Positions 25,826 through 34,007 are shown, counted from the first letter of the stretch. The stretch is DNA of 64,000 nt from CBDFKU01 sp965248975 (GCA_965248975.1 CBDFKU010000020.1:62001-126000); one strand, 5' to 3'. Program-made: numbers and translations. Notes: generated from the letters alone by a model not told the origin.

Positions 25826-26110
25826 ATGAAGCAAACACGTAAGAAGCACAGCCCAGTCTTCAAGGCCAAAGTGGCTTTGGCCGCGCTCCAGGGGGAGCAC
25901 ACCATTGCAGAGCTGGCCAGCCGGTTTGAAGTCCACCCGAGCCAGATCCATGCCTGGAAGAAGGCCTTGACTCAGGGGGCGCCGCACCTCTTTGAAAATG
26001 GTGCTGGACGCCAGGAGAAGGACCAAGAGGTCCTCACTGCCCAGCTCTACCAACAGATTGGGCAGCTCAAGGTGGAACGGGATTTTTTGTCACGGAGCTT
26101 CGGGTTGTGA
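25826..26110 (+). CDS. IS3-family OrfA
   Basis: A 94-residue HTH protein: KKHSPVFKAKVALAALQGEH, TIAELASRFEVHPSQIHAWK, then a short leucine zipper (QLYQQIGQLKVERDFLSRSF). Such OrfA proteins bind IS ends. The stop overlaps the OrfB start (GTGA). Apparently intact. Confidence 0.92.
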   Translation: MKQTRKKHSPVFKAKVALAALQGEHTIAELASRFEVHPSQIHAWKKALTQGAPHLFENGAGRQEKDQEVLTAQLYQQIGQLKVERDFLSRSFGL

Positions 26111-27042
26111 GCCGGTCCCAACGCCGGGCCATGATTGACCGAGAAGAACCGAAGCTGTCTCTGGTGCGCCAGTGCGCCTTGCTGGGTATCAGCCGCTCCT
26201 CGTTGTACTACCTGCCAACCGAGGCCGGCGCCGAGGACTTGGAGTTGATGGCCCTCATAGACCAACAGTACCTGAAGACACCTTTCTACGGATCCAGAAG
26301 GATGACTGCCTGGCTCAGCAATCACGGACACCAGGTCAACCGCAAGCGGGTCCGCCGGCTGATGCAGCTGATAGGCCTGGAGGCCATCTACCGGCGTCCC
26401 AACACCAGCAAGCCAAACCCAGGGCATAAGGTCTATCCATACTTGCTCAGGGGGCTGGAGATCAACCGGGTCAACCAGGTGTGGGCCACCGACATCACCT
26501 ACATACCCATGGCTCGGGGTTTCCTCTACTTGGTGGCCATCATGGACTGGCACAGCCGCTACGTGCTGGCCTGGCGGCTGTCCAACACCCTGGAGGTAGA
26601 CTTCTGTGTTGCGGCTCTGGAAGAGGCCTTGAGCAAGGGTCGGCCACAGATCTTCAACACCGACCAGGGCAGCCAGTTCACCAGCGAGGCCTTCACCAGC
26701 ATGCTGCTGGCGCAAGGCGTTCAAGTGAGCATGGACGGCAGGGGCCGGTGCATGGACAACGTCTTCGTGGAACGGCTGTGGCGCAGCATCAAGTACGAGG
26801 AGGTGTACCTGAAGGCATACCAAAATGGGACTGAGGCCAGAAAAGGGATTGGGGCTTATCTGGCCTTCTACAACCAAGAGCGGCCCCATCAAGCCCTGGG
26901 CTATCGGTCACCGGGTCAGGTATTCCAAGCAGTGAGCCCACAAAGGTGTTTACTGGAACTTCCACGAGCCTTACCATCGGATGAAGGTTTACGAGACACC
27001 CCAGCGGTAGACTCTCTTATTTTAGCCTCACCGCTGTCCTGA
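26107..27042 (+). CDS. IS3-family OrfB transposase
   Basis: A 311-residue DDE transposase. HTH_21 region: SLVRQCALLGISRSSLYYLP; catalytic parts QVWATDITYIPMARGFLYLV (Asp), IFNTDQGSQFTSEAFTSMLL (Asp) and NVFVERLWRSIKYEEVYLKA (Glu). C-terminus FYNQERPHQALGYRSPGQVF is standard. Translation starts at a GTG overlapping OrfA. It appears functional. Confidence 0.93.
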   Translation: MSRSQRRAMIDREEPKLSLVRQCALLGISRSSLYYLPTEAGAEDLELMALIDQQYLKTPFYGSRRMTAWLSNHGHQVNRKRVRRLMQLIGLEAIYRRPNTSKPNPGHKVYPYLLRGLEINRVNQVWATDITYIPMARGFLYLVAIMDWHSRYVLAWRLSNTLEVDFCVAALEEALSKGRPQIFNTDQGSQFTSEAFTSMLLAQGVQVSMDGRGRCMDNVFVERLWRSIKYEEVYLKAYQNGTEARKGIGAYLAFYNQERPHQALGYRSPGQVFQAVSPQRCLLELPRALPSDEGLRDTPAVDSLILASPLS

Positions 27043-27101
27043 TGATGGGGTCCACTTGATTCTTACCCTCCGATGTGTCCCATTATCGCTGACGGCCTAC
27101 A

Positions 27102-27419
27102 CCACAGTTCCTTGCGCCCTATCAGGATAAAAAGCTGTGCCTCATAGAGGGCGGGCTCGATCACCATTTGTCCTTCTCCGACGTGCCCCTCTTCAGCGCT
27201 GAGGACCGAACAGATCCGCCGGACCTCGCTTCCGAAGGTTTCCTCCCACTCCCTGTCGGTCGCCCGTAACATCGGACCAGGTGAGTAGCCGATGTGCAGC
27301 GGTTCTCCGTGCTTGTCTGTGCCGTACCAGGAGTCATTGACCTCTGCGTCCCTAAGCCACCATTCCATGCGCCCTACATCGTCCCTGATCACTTTAACCA
27401 GTCTTACTTGCGGTAGCAT
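27102..27419 (-). pseudogene. Unknown gene truncated by IS-A copy 1
   Basis: The frame starts MLPQVRLVKVIRDDVGRMEW and continues with KHGEPLHIGYSPGPMLRATD and ALYEAQLFILIGRKELW, then enters IS-A and ends 12 codons later. About 106 authentic codons remain. No family is recognised. The missing C-terminus is not on the other side of IS-A copy 1, so a deletion or rearrangement accompanied the insertion. Confidence 0.6.
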
Positions 27420-27550
27420 TCCACACCTCCTGAGCTTCCTTACCCGTCAGGTCAGCCGCCGTTGTGCCGGAATCGCGTGAATTCGAGCCCAGGGCCTCCC
27501 ACCTTAGCCCATCTGTCTCATCCTTGATGCGACAACCCGTCGATCGCTGC

Positions 27551-28132
27551 TTAAAAACGCCGACCCTGTGGCACTTCGTCCAAAGGCAACTCCATGATCA
27601 CGGTGTTATAGCAAAACCCGTCCTTGTCGTGTATGCGATCGTACAGGGTCGCCTCCCTGTAGAAGCCCATCGTTTCCGCAAACCAGATGGCTTCTTCTTG
27701 CTTCTCCTCAACGAGATCGAACAAGACTCTGTCCAGGCCACTATCGTAGGCTATGTCAATGAGGGCTTTCGTTAACGTTGTGCCTAGCCCTTGGCTCCTG
27801 TATCTGGGGTCGACCACGATGCGGATCTCACCGATGTCTTTACGGGCCCACATCTGGTGCCGATGCAATGTGCAGTCGGCCACTATCTGGTCATCGACGA
27901 CCGCCACCAGAGGTAACACCAGATCGTAGTCCATGTTACTGACCCAGTCGTCTATTACCTCCGGCGATGTGACGTCGTCCTTGAGGAAAAACCGTTCTTC
28001 TTCCGGCACCCGCCGAAAGAACTCCAGCAAGCGATCGGCGTCCTCTTGCCCTAGTGGCCGAATCGTTACCTTCTCGCCGGTCGTGGCGAGTGTTGTCTCT
28101 ATCGGATAGATTTTCAACCCGGTCGTAACCAT
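27551..28132 (-). CDS. GNAT-family N-acetyltransferase
   Basis: A 193-residue GNAT protein. The acetyl-CoA loop is in GEIRIVVDPRYRSQGLGTTL (R/QxxGxG/A type), preceded by DCTLHRHQMWARKDIG and followed by ALIDIAYDSGLDRVLFDLVE and AIWFAETMGFYREATLYD. The start at 28132 is chosen because GGGAGG lies six bases upstream; an in-frame ATG is at 28147. The substrate is unknown. It is part of a leftward cluster of small stress-type genes. Confidence 0.88.
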   Translation of the reverse strand: MVTTGLKIYPIETTLATTGEKVTIRPLGQEDADRLLEFFRRVPEEERFFLKDDVTSPEVIDDWVSNMDYDLVLPLVAVVDDQIVADCTLHRHQMWARKDIGEIRIVVDPRYRSQGLGTTLTKALIDIAYDSGLDRVLFDLVEEKQEEAIWFAETMGFYREATLYDRIHDKDGFCYNTVIMELPLDEVPQGRRF

Positions 28133-28151
28133 GGTCTTCCTCCCCATATTT

Positions 28152-28319
28152 TCATTTGGTCACAGTATGGCCCGTGGCTGCACTACACTCCGAGCACACC
28201 ACCGCCAGCGGAGCACCAATCACACTCTTAACGGCAACGCGCATCTGGGCGGGGGCATGACTCTTCAAGTGGTAGACCGGGAACTTCACCCCGTTTAAGA
28301 TCACTTTGTCGTCCGGCAT
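28152..28319 (-). CDS. Small hypothetical protein
   Basis: A 55-residue product starting MPDDKVILNGVKFPVYHLKS, with VVCSECSAATGHTVTK at the end. CSEC plus His could hold a metal. No family is recognised. It lies 20 bases before the GNAT gene. Confidence 0.5.
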   Translation of the reverse strand: MPDDKVILNGVKFPVYHLKSHAPAQMRVAVKSVIGAPLAVVCSECSAATGHTVTK

Positions 28320-28342
28320 CTCTGATGTTTCTCCCACACGTC

Positions 28343-28642
28343 CTAACCTGAGTGACCGGGATCTTCTTGACCGACCTGGGACGTATCCGGCCGCGCCGGT
28401 TGCCTGTTTCTGCGACCACCGGTCAGCTCAGGGATCCCATCCTCTCCCATCCGAATCTCGATCCCTTTCTTGGATTCCTCGAGGAACAGGTAGTACCTGA
28501 CACCTGCCATGGGTACGACGTAGCCCCATTTTGTGGGCGGGGTCCTCGAACCACCGCTACCGGTATCCTGACCTTTCGTCTTGGCGGACTCTGCCTTGGC
28601 CACTTCCCTCACCCCCGTGCCATCTTTAGACCGACCGAACAT
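28343..28642 (-). CDS. Small hypothetical protein
   Basis: A 99-residue product. MFGRSKDGTGVREVAKAESA is followed by a Gly/Pro linker and a beta-rich part, KWGYVVPMAGVRYYLFLEES and KKGIEIRMGEDGIPEL. The tail is basic and disordered. It is co-directional with its neighbours; function unknown. Confidence 0.5.
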   Translation of the reverse strand: MFGRSKDGTGVREVAKAESAKTKGQDTGSGGSRTPPTKWGYVVPMAGVRYYLFLEESKKGIEIRMGEDGIPELTGGRRNRQPARPDTSQVGQEDPGHSG

Positions 28643-28666
28643 TCCGACTCTACACCTACGCAGAGA

Positions 28667-29038
28667 TCAGGCCTTCAAAACCTGATCTGATACCAATGTC
28701 CGCTCCAGCGAGTCGCGGCCATCGTCGACCGCAGCGAAAAAGTCCGGCCCTTGCCCCAGAACACCTGTGCGCCACCCGTCCCCGACGATCACGATGAGCA
28801 CTACATACTTCTGTCCCCTCGATCTCTCGTTGTCGAACGTGACTAGAGCCATCGGGCGTTTTGGCTCCGGCAACTCGTGGATTACCGGAGCTAGTCTGTT
28901 CCGGAGGTATTGCTTTTGACCAACGTCCGGTTCAAAGTTTCGAAACGAGATTTCCAACACCGACTTCGTTGAATCGCCGGTCGCAGCGTTCCTGAAGTTG
29001 TCCGGAAGCTTCATTGTCCCTGCCGACTTCGCTCCCAC
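28667..29038 (-). CDS. HPF/RaiA-like small protein (probable)
   Basis: A 123-residue product from a GTG start with AGGAGG seven bases upstream. The pattern VLEISFRNFEPDVGQKQYLR, then KYVVLIVIVGDGWRTGVLGQ and GPDFFAAVDDGRDSLERTLV recalls the hibernation-factor/RaiA fold (beta-alpha-beta-beta-beta-alpha ending in xxDxYAAIDxAxDKLERQL). I infer a ribosome-associated stress protein, possibly a diverged relative. Adjacent Usp fragments and an Asp23-like gene fit a stress cluster. Confidence 0.5.
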   Translation of the reverse strand: MGAKSAGTMKLPDNFRNAATGDSTKSVLEISFRNFEPDVGQKQYLRNRLAPVIHELPEPKRPMALVTFDNERSRGQKYVVLIVIVGDGWRTGVLGQGPDFFAAVDDGRDSLERTLVSDQVLKA

Positions 29039-29081
29039 TTGATCACCTCCTCACCGCGCCATGTGCCTGCTTTCGAACCCA

Positions 29082-29402
29082 TCAAGCTTTGGCAGCCACC
29101 AATTCTTCGGGCGTGAAAATGGTTACATCGACAGGAGTCCTTCGCCGCACATCCCTGACGACGCTTTGCCTGATGAACCTAGCCGACCCTTTACGGTCGC
29201 TGGCGTACATGGCCACGCGATCGACCTGCTCTCGTCTGGCGAAATCCACGATCCCGAGGGCCACCGTCCTGGCTACAACTACCTGAAAACGGCACCGACC
29301 GGGGCCTCGACCCTGCTTGTGGATGACTCCTTGGAGATAAACCATCGCTTTGGACCGTTCAGCCTACTCTTTGGCGTTTGTGCTCGTGTCGGGGCCATAG
29401 AT
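29082..29402 (-). pseudogene. Universal stress protein, C-terminal half (split by IS1182)
   Basis: Read leftward after the insertion sequence: IYGPDTSTNAKE, a TAG stop, AERSKAMVYLQGVIHKQG, then, after an apparent frame problem, ALGIVDFARREQVDRVAMYA and SDRKGSARFIRQSVVRDVRR. This is the second half of a UspA domain including the ATP-binding-type end. The N-terminal half is at 31148-31287, beyond the IS1182 element. Confidence 0.8.
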
Positions 29403-31147
29403 GAGGCTGTCTCAGAAGTCAGGGACATGGTGAATGAACCCGTGTTAGGTGTACCTTAGAGGCAACATCAACGAAGGAGAGATGGAGATGCCGCTTCGAG
29501 ATATGGACCGCGATCAGATGTGGCTGCTGCCGCCTTCTCTTGACGAACTGTTGCCGTTAGACCATCCAGCCCGATTCGTGGCCGAGTTTGTGGACGCACT
29601 GGATAGGGAAGGCTGGGCCGAGCTCGGCGTGGAGATAGACGGCGACCCGATGGGAGCGCCGGCCTACCATCCCCGCGCTTTGTTGAACGTGTGGTTGTAC
29701 GGGTTCATGACCGGGGTGCGCTCCTGCCGCAAGTTGGAGGCGGCCTGTCGCGACCAGATACCGTACCTGTGGCTGACTGGGTGGCAGCATCCCGACCACA
29801 ACACCCTGTGGCGGTTCTACAGGGATCATCGCCGAGCCATGAGGAAGCTGTTCGAGCGCACAGTGCGCACGGCGGTAACTATGAAACTGGTGAACCTGGC
29901 GGTTCAGGCGGTTGACGGAACTAAGGTGGGTGCCAATGCGGCCAGAGATAGGACCTACAATGCCGAGGAGTTGGGCCGGTTATTGAACAGGGTGGGGAAG
30001 GCGATAGCCGACCTTGAAGATCAGAACGAAGGAGGTGAGGATACCCCTGCCTTACATCTGCCGGAGGAGTTAGCCAACAAGAGAGTGCTGAGGGAGCAGA
30101 TTCGTCATGCAATGGACGAGTTGGCTTCTGAGCAGAATCGCAAGCGCATCAACCTGACCGATTGGGACGCAAGACTTATGAAGACCCGTCAGGGATTCGT
30201 GCCCAGCTACAACGCCCAGGCTATGGTTTCACCGCTGGCATCCGGCGGAAAGACGACCGGCATGCTGCTGACCGCCGTGGACGTTGTGGACCAAACCAAT
30301 GACGCCTTCCAGTTGACCCCGATGATGGAACAGGCAGAGGGTGTTACAGGAGCCAGGACTCCGGTGACGTTGGCTGACGCCGGCTATTGTGGAGGCGGGC
30401 ACCTGGAGGCGAGTCACCGTAAAGGTCAGCAAGTGGCAATGCCGGATATGGCCCGACCTCTGGACAACCCCTATCATAAGGACCGATTCACCTATGACGA
30501 GGATAACGACAGCTACATCTGTCCTCAGGGAAAGAGATTGCGCTTCTCCAGTTCGTCGACAAACAAAGGAATGCCGGTCCGGGTATACCGACCAGTCTCT
30601 GTCTCCGCCTGCCGCAACTGCCCCGCTTTTGGAGTCTGCACCAGGGACTACCAACGGGGACGCAAACTAGAAATCGGACCATACGACCGTGCACTGCGGG
30701 ATCACAGAGAATGGATGTCTACCGAGGCAGCCAGGACGGCTTACAATCTGAGAAAGCAGTTGATCGAACCCGTCTTCGGAATCTTTAAGGAGCAACTGAG
30801 GGCACGGAGGTTCCTGTTGCGTGGCCTTGCCAACGTGAAGGCCGAATGGACGGTGCTTGCTATCGCCTTCAACCTCCGCACCCTCTGGAAGGCGTGGAGA
30901 CCCCGAGCCTCCCTCTCCACTCAAGTATCCACGGCCTAGAGCCTCTCCCCACTCTCTGACAGCAACTGCTGTCACTACAGCAACCCTCACCCTTCAATCC
31001 AGCATTCCCCTAGCACTTCCCAGCCAGGGTCGTAAAGCAAACCCTGGTCAAAGCGACATCTCCATCTCTTCGTTGATGTCACCTCGGAAACACACCTAAC
31101 GACCTAACGCGGTTCTATTCACCACTTCCCACTTGTGGGACAGGCTC
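29403..31147 (+). mobile_element. IS1182-family element splitting a Usp gene
   Basis: A 1,745-base element with inverted ends GAGGCTGTCTCAGAAGT and (complement of right end) GAGCCTGTCCCACAAGT, typical of IS1182. Inside the termini an extended imperfect repeat (GGTGAAT..AACC..GTTAGG) continues. It separates two halves of a universal stress protein gene. No clear target duplication is visible. Confidence 0.85.
29488..30939 (+). CDS. IS1182-family transposase
   Basis: A transposase of about 483 residues. The N-terminal DUF772 part is DRDQMWLLPPSLDELLPLDH, AYHPRALLNVWLYGFMTGVR and LWLTGWQHPDHNTLWRFYRD. The DDE core follows with AVQAVDGTKVGANAARDRTY and PVTLADAGYCGGGHLEASH, a Cys cluster (CRNCPAFGVC) and EPVFGIFKEQLRARRFLLRG. 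The start at 29488 has AAGGAG eight bases upstream. Confidence 0.92.
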   Translation: MPLRDMDRDQMWLLPPSLDELLPLDHPARFVAEFVDALDREGWAELGVEIDGDPMGAPAYHPRALLNVWLYGFMTGVRSCRKLEAACRDQIPYLWLTGWQHPDHNTLWRFYRDHRRAMRKLFERTVRTAVTMKLVNLAVQAVDGTKVGANAARDRTYNAEELGRLLNRVGKAIADLEDQNEGGEDTPALHLPEELANKRVLREQIRHAMDELASEQNRKRINLTDWDARLMKTRQGFVPSYNAQAMVSPLASGGKTTGMLLTAVDVVDQTNDAFQLTPMMEQAEGVTGARTPVTLADAGYCGGGHLEASHRKGQQVAMPDMARPLDNPYHKDRFTYDEDNDSYICPQGKRLRFSSSSTNKGMPVRVYRPVSVSACRNCPAFGVCTRDYQRGRKLEIGPYDRALRDHREWMSTEAARTAYNLRKQLIEPVFGIFKEQLRARRFLLRGLANVKAEWTVLAIAFNLRTLWKAWRPRASLSTQVSTA

Positions 31148-31287
31148 GGGATGACTCCCGACCGGCCGCAAGGGATCACGTGAAGCAGGATGAGCTCTCC
31201 GTCCCGTGCCAGATCCCGCTCCACCATATCCAAGACTCTCCCCGATTCTCTCGAGCCATCCAAGGGCAGGAGTACCTTCCGATACAT
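31148..31287 (-). pseudogene. Universal stress protein, N-terminal half (split by IS1182)
   Basis: MYRKVLLPLDGSRESGRVLD, then LARDGELILLHVIPCGRSGV is the first beta-alpha-beta unit of UspA. After VIP the frame enters the IS1182 end. It joins in logic to 29082-29402; the internal stop there shows the gene had already decayed or decayed after insertion. Confidence 0.82.
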
Positions 31288-31365
31288 TAGCCACCTCCTC
31301 GGCCAGACATCTGCAGGTCATGAACCTAATGGTCCAGAGGTGCGTTTAGCCGCCTCCCACTGTGC

Positions 31366-31695
31366 TCACGCCACGTCTTTCTTTCGCCTCACACGTTCAC
31401 GGGCCCGGTTGTAGTGCACCCTGACCGTACCGGGATTCAGTCCTAACATTTCTGCTATCCGGGTCACTCTCCCGTAGTCATCGGGTATCGAGTTCCACAG
31501 TTCCCAGATTTGCCGTTGCCTTTCTGTCAACGCCGTACTCCGATTCGTTCTCCGGGTAGCGATGCTGCAACTCCAGCACAGGGCAGCCGCCGGCGTTTTG
31601 GGGCCACCGCACTGCGGGCAGTATTTGGTCAGGAACTTGAGCGCATGAGGCATCCCGCAGGCGGGGCATACGCATTTCTCTCGATGTTGTCCCAT
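31366..31695 (-). CDS. Zinc-ribbon protein with sigma-70 region 4-like HTH
   Basis: A 109-residue protein. Three Cys pairs (CVCPAC, CPQC, CWSC) form a double zinc ribbon in residues 8-45. The C-terminal half ALTERQRQIWELWNSIPDDY then RVTRIAEMLGLNPGTVRVHY is a sigma-70 region 4/LuxR-type helix-turn-helix. It is probably a transcription regulator acting without a receiver domain. It is divergent from nothing nearby and precedes the Usp fragment. Confidence 0.72.
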   Translation of the reverse strand: MGQHREKCVCPACGMPHALKFLTKYCPQCGGPKTPAAALCWSCSIATRRTNRSTALTERQRQIWELWNSIPDDYGRVTRIAEMLGLNPGTVRVHYNRARERVRRKKDVA

Positions 31696-31760
31696 GGTCA
31701 GACTCCGTGGTCTACGATTACTCTCAGCAGAGCATGAATCAGCCCGACAGTATCATCCGT

Positions 31761-32195
31761 CTACTCAACCCTGCTGGGCATCCTTTCGGGAAACTCGACT
31801 CCCACGACGTTGATGTTGATCTCTTTGGTGACCAGGCCCCACAGATCGAGCAAGCGGCGAACGATAGCGCGTCGGACTGTGACCACTACCAGGGGAATGC
31901 TGAATCCGTAAACCACCCGGAGATCAACGTCCAGGACCGCTTCCCTTCTCCCGGCCTCTACCACGACCCCTCTCAACCGTTTGTCGGCTCCCCCCATGCG
32001 CTCTGCAAAGGCTCTCCTGATGGAGTTGGTGCCGAGAGAGGACACCCCTTCTACCTCTCGGGCGGCCATTCCGGCGATGGCACCGATCACCGCGTCGTCT
32101 ATATTGGTCTCGCCGCCCACCTCGATCTCCTGAAGACGTCCGATCTCAGCGAGCCTGGGCACCATTTCCGTCTCCCTAATTTTTTCCACCACCAT
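31761..32195 (-). CDS. Asp23/Gls24 family envelope stress-type protein
   Basis: A 144-residue Asp23 (DUF322) protein: ETNIDDAVIGAIAGMAAREV, EGVSSLGTNSIRRAFAERMG and DLRVVYGFSIPLVVVTVRRA are the family core. In Gram-positive bacteria such proteins localise near the membrane and are induced under alkaline or cell-wall stress. AGGAGGTGAGCC precedes the ATG. It belongs with the stress-type cluster. Confidence 0.85.
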   Translation of the reverse strand: MVVEKIRETEMVPRLAEIGRLQEIEVGGETNIDDAVIGAIAGMAAREVEGVSSLGTNSIRRAFAERMGGADKRLRGVVVEAGRREAVLDVDLRVVYGFSIPLVVVTVRRAIVRRLLDLWGLVTKEININVVGVEFPERMPSRVE

Positions 32196-32600
32196 GGCTC
32201 ACCTCCTGCCCCTGTTGTCACCTGAGCGGGGGTCTGTGACCACCTTCACAAATAAAAAGGCCAATGTTACCTACTTGTCCTGTAGGTTTCACCGGCATCC
32301 GTACACCATATAACTGTCCCGAACCTTTGCAATATCCAGCCCGGCGCAATAATTGGTCACAAGGGGTGAAGCCCCTCGTCGCCGGGCTGCTCCGTCAACC
32401 GAAGCCTAGCATTTCGTCTCCATCCTGCGAACTGTACTCAGTCCGTGCATCTTACAGTGTATATGCTATATTGTAAATCGTCAAGTTAGTGCTTTCTATC
32501 ACAATGAATACGTATATTATTATCTGATTCATTCCATAAAAACCCCATGTGATCTGTTTCACAAGACGTAATACGCAGGATAGGGAGCTCGCCGCAAAAC
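32196..32600. other. Gene-free stretch before IS-A copy 2
   Basis: It contains a hairpin-forming segment (CAGCCCGGCG...CGCCGGGCTG, 32339-32392) and an AT-rich part around 32460-32540 that may hold the Asp23 operon promoter. No gene is seen. Confidence 0.4.
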
Positions 32601-32719
32601 TGTAGGCCGTCAGCGATAATGGGACACATCGGAGGGTAAGAAAACCCGAGAGTTTGGAGGGTGGCGAGAGCTCCTGAAGTGAGGGTAGAGTTACCCACAG
32701 AAAGCAACTGTCTTGAAAG

Positions 32720-33682
32720 TCAAGAGGAATGACCGGCGACTGCCGGAGTCAGGTCGCGCCAGGGTGAGCGATGCTTGAGCATGGAGTTGAGGATAACGAG
32801 CAGCTTGCGCATGCAGGCTGTGAGGGCCAGCTTCTTGGGCTTACCAGCGGCCAGCAGCCGCTGGTAGAAGTCCCTGATAACAGGGTTGAAGCGACTGGCA
32901 ACCAGCGCTCCCATGTACAGGGCGGCGCGGATGCGGGCGCGTCCACCCCAGACGGTGCGTTTGCCCCGCAGGGTGCCGCTGTCCCGGTTGAAGGGAGCCA
33001 CCCCTACCAGGGCGGCGATCTGCCGGCGGTCCAGCGTGCCCAGCTCCGGCAGATAGGCCAGGAGAGAGATGGAGACTTGTTCTCCCACGCCGGGAACGGT
33101 GCGCAGGAGGTCATCCTTCTCTCGCCATACGGGACTCTGGCGGAGAGTCTGCCGCAGTCCCTCATCCAGGTCGTCCAGCTCTCGCTCCAGCCATGCAATG
33201 TGGGCCTCGATGCGGGGACGGACGGCGATGGCGGCGGCGCTCAAGCGGTTCTTCTCCGAGACCAGCATGGTCATCACCTGGTGCCTGCGGGCAGCCAGGG
33301 AGTTAAGGGCCTGGGTCTCGGCGTCTCGCAGAGGGCGCACGGGTGGACGAACCGCTTCGGCGAAGTGAGCCAGAACCGCCGCGTCCAGAGCGTCGGTCTT
33401 GGCCAGCTTCCCGGTGGCCCTGGCGAAGTCCCGCACCTGGCGGGGGTTGACGACGACCACAGGCACCGCGTCGGCTGCCAAGGCAGCCACCAGCGGCACT
33501 TCCAAGCCGCCCGAAGCCTCCAGCAACACCATGACCGGTTCAAGGGCCTTCAGCTGGGAGACCAGCTGCCGGACTCCTGTCTCGTCATGGGAAACCTCCC
33601 ATCTGTCGTCCGTAGGACGGACTGCGACGTCCACCTGGGCCTTGGCTACATCAATGCCTACGTAGATCGATTCTTGCTCCAC
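32720..33682 (-). CDS. IS110-family transposase (IS110b, copy 1)
   Basis: A 320-residue DEDD recombinase. ESIYVGIDVAKAQVDVAVRP holds the first Asp, VMVLLEASGGLEVPLVAALA the Glu, and FARATGKLAKTDALDAAVLA the paired Asp. The C-terminal half has LLRTVPGVGEQVSISLLAYL and VGVAPFNRDSGTLRGKRTVW with the expected nucleophilic Ser. A much longer upstream frame reads through the non-coding leader; the GTG at 33682 is preferred because AGGAGG lies five bases before it. Confidence 0.92.
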   Translation of the reverse strand: MEQESIYVGIDVAKAQVDVAVRPTDDRWEVSHDETGVRQLVSQLKALEPVMVLLEASGGLEVPLVAALAADAVPVVVVNPRQVRDFARATGKLAKTDALDAAVLAHFAEAVRPPVRPLRDAETQALNSLAARRHQVMTMLVSEKNRLSAAAIAVRPRIEAHIAWLERELDDLDEGLRQTLRQSPVWREKDDLLRTVPGVGEQVSISLLAYLPELGTLDRRQIAALVGVAPFNRDSGTLRGKRTVWGGRARIRAALYMGALVASRFNPVIRDFYQRLLAAGKPKKLALTACMRKLLVILNSMLKHRSPWRDLTPAVAGHSS

Positions 33683-33879
33683 GAGCACCTCCTGCGAATT
33701 ATTGGCCCGTCCTTGCAAGATGCGGGCTTGGTTGGCCCAGGCAACTGTTCGGGCTCTATTCGGAAGGGGTGCGGCGACCCTCGCTTTCTGGCGGTCTTCC
33801 ATAACCAAGGAGAAACCGGTCTGCCGCACCCCGATCCACCTAAGTGAAGTGATTGTTACACACCCAAACCAAGATACAA
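33683..33879 (-). ncRNA. Candidate bridge RNA region of IS110b (copy 1)
   Basis: In transposase sense the 197-base leader contains CTCCTT (33812-33807), identical to the left target; CAGAAAG (33790-33784), reverse complement of CTTTCTG, the right target; ACAGTTGC (33748-33741), identical to the element's right end; and CAAG (33715-33712), complementary to the CTTG of the circle junction. The two target guides overlap in a CTT core and together specify CTCCTTTCTG, exactly the shared target. RNA ends and folding are not shown. Confidence 0.62.
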
Positions 33880-34007
33880 GGAGGTGAAGGCCAAAACCAT
33901 CCAAAACCGCAGACGCTATAACAGGGCCCTCAGAGAGCTCACCAGACCCCCATCCAGCACCTGATCTCTCGGGTCCCAATGTGTCCCACTTTTGCTGGTT
34001 GCTAACA

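Larger units (their letters stand above)
25747..27059 (+). mobile_element. IS3-family element inserted in IS-A copy 1
   Basis: A 1,313-base element with ends TGAGGTGGACCCCA and (complement of the right end) TCAAGTGGACCCCA, flanked by a TTC target duplication (25744-25746 and 27060-27062). Removing it and one TTC restores the IS-A left-end sequence seen in copies 2, 3 and 4. Confidence 0.94.
22925..27101 (-). mobile_element. IS-A copy 1 (IS3-like), interrupted by two other insertion sequences
   Basis: IS-A begins TGTAGGCCGTCAGCGATAAT and ends ...GCTGGTTGCTAACA, giving imperfect 32-base terminal repeats that share TGGGACACAT. Here it lies in minus orientation. Its right terminus (22925-22949) is cut off by IS110a, its body is 24265-25746, and its left terminus (to 27101) is separated by an IS3-family element. 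Both transposase frames are intact. The flanks show no target duplication and both neighbouring genes are truncated. Confidence 0.9.
32704..33879 (-). mobile_element. IS110b copy 1
   Basis: A 1,176-base IS110-family element in CTCCTTTCTG of IS-A (read in transposase sense). Ends in transposase sense are TTGTATCTTGG... and ...GACAGTTGC. There are no inverted repeats. The junction is ambiguous over a shared CTT that includes a CT core. By eye it matches the copy at 57821-58996 throughout. Confidence 0.9.
32601..34007 (+). mobile_element. IS-A copy 2: two ends of IS-A joined through IS110b
   Basis: The left arm (32601-32703) is the IS-A left end up to CACAGAAA, and the right arm (33880-34007) begins GGAGGTGAAGG from the end of orfB. 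IS110b lies between. Both IS-A transposase frames are missing, about 1.3 kb. This fits a deletion between two IS110b target sites inside one IS-A. Confidence 0.88.

Noticed and set aside
32771..33847. 358-codon rightward ORF opposite the IS110b transposase (also at 57888-58964)
   Set aside because: It is the antisense shadow of the transposase; composition (Gln/Gly/His-rich) and lack of a ribosome site show it is not coding.
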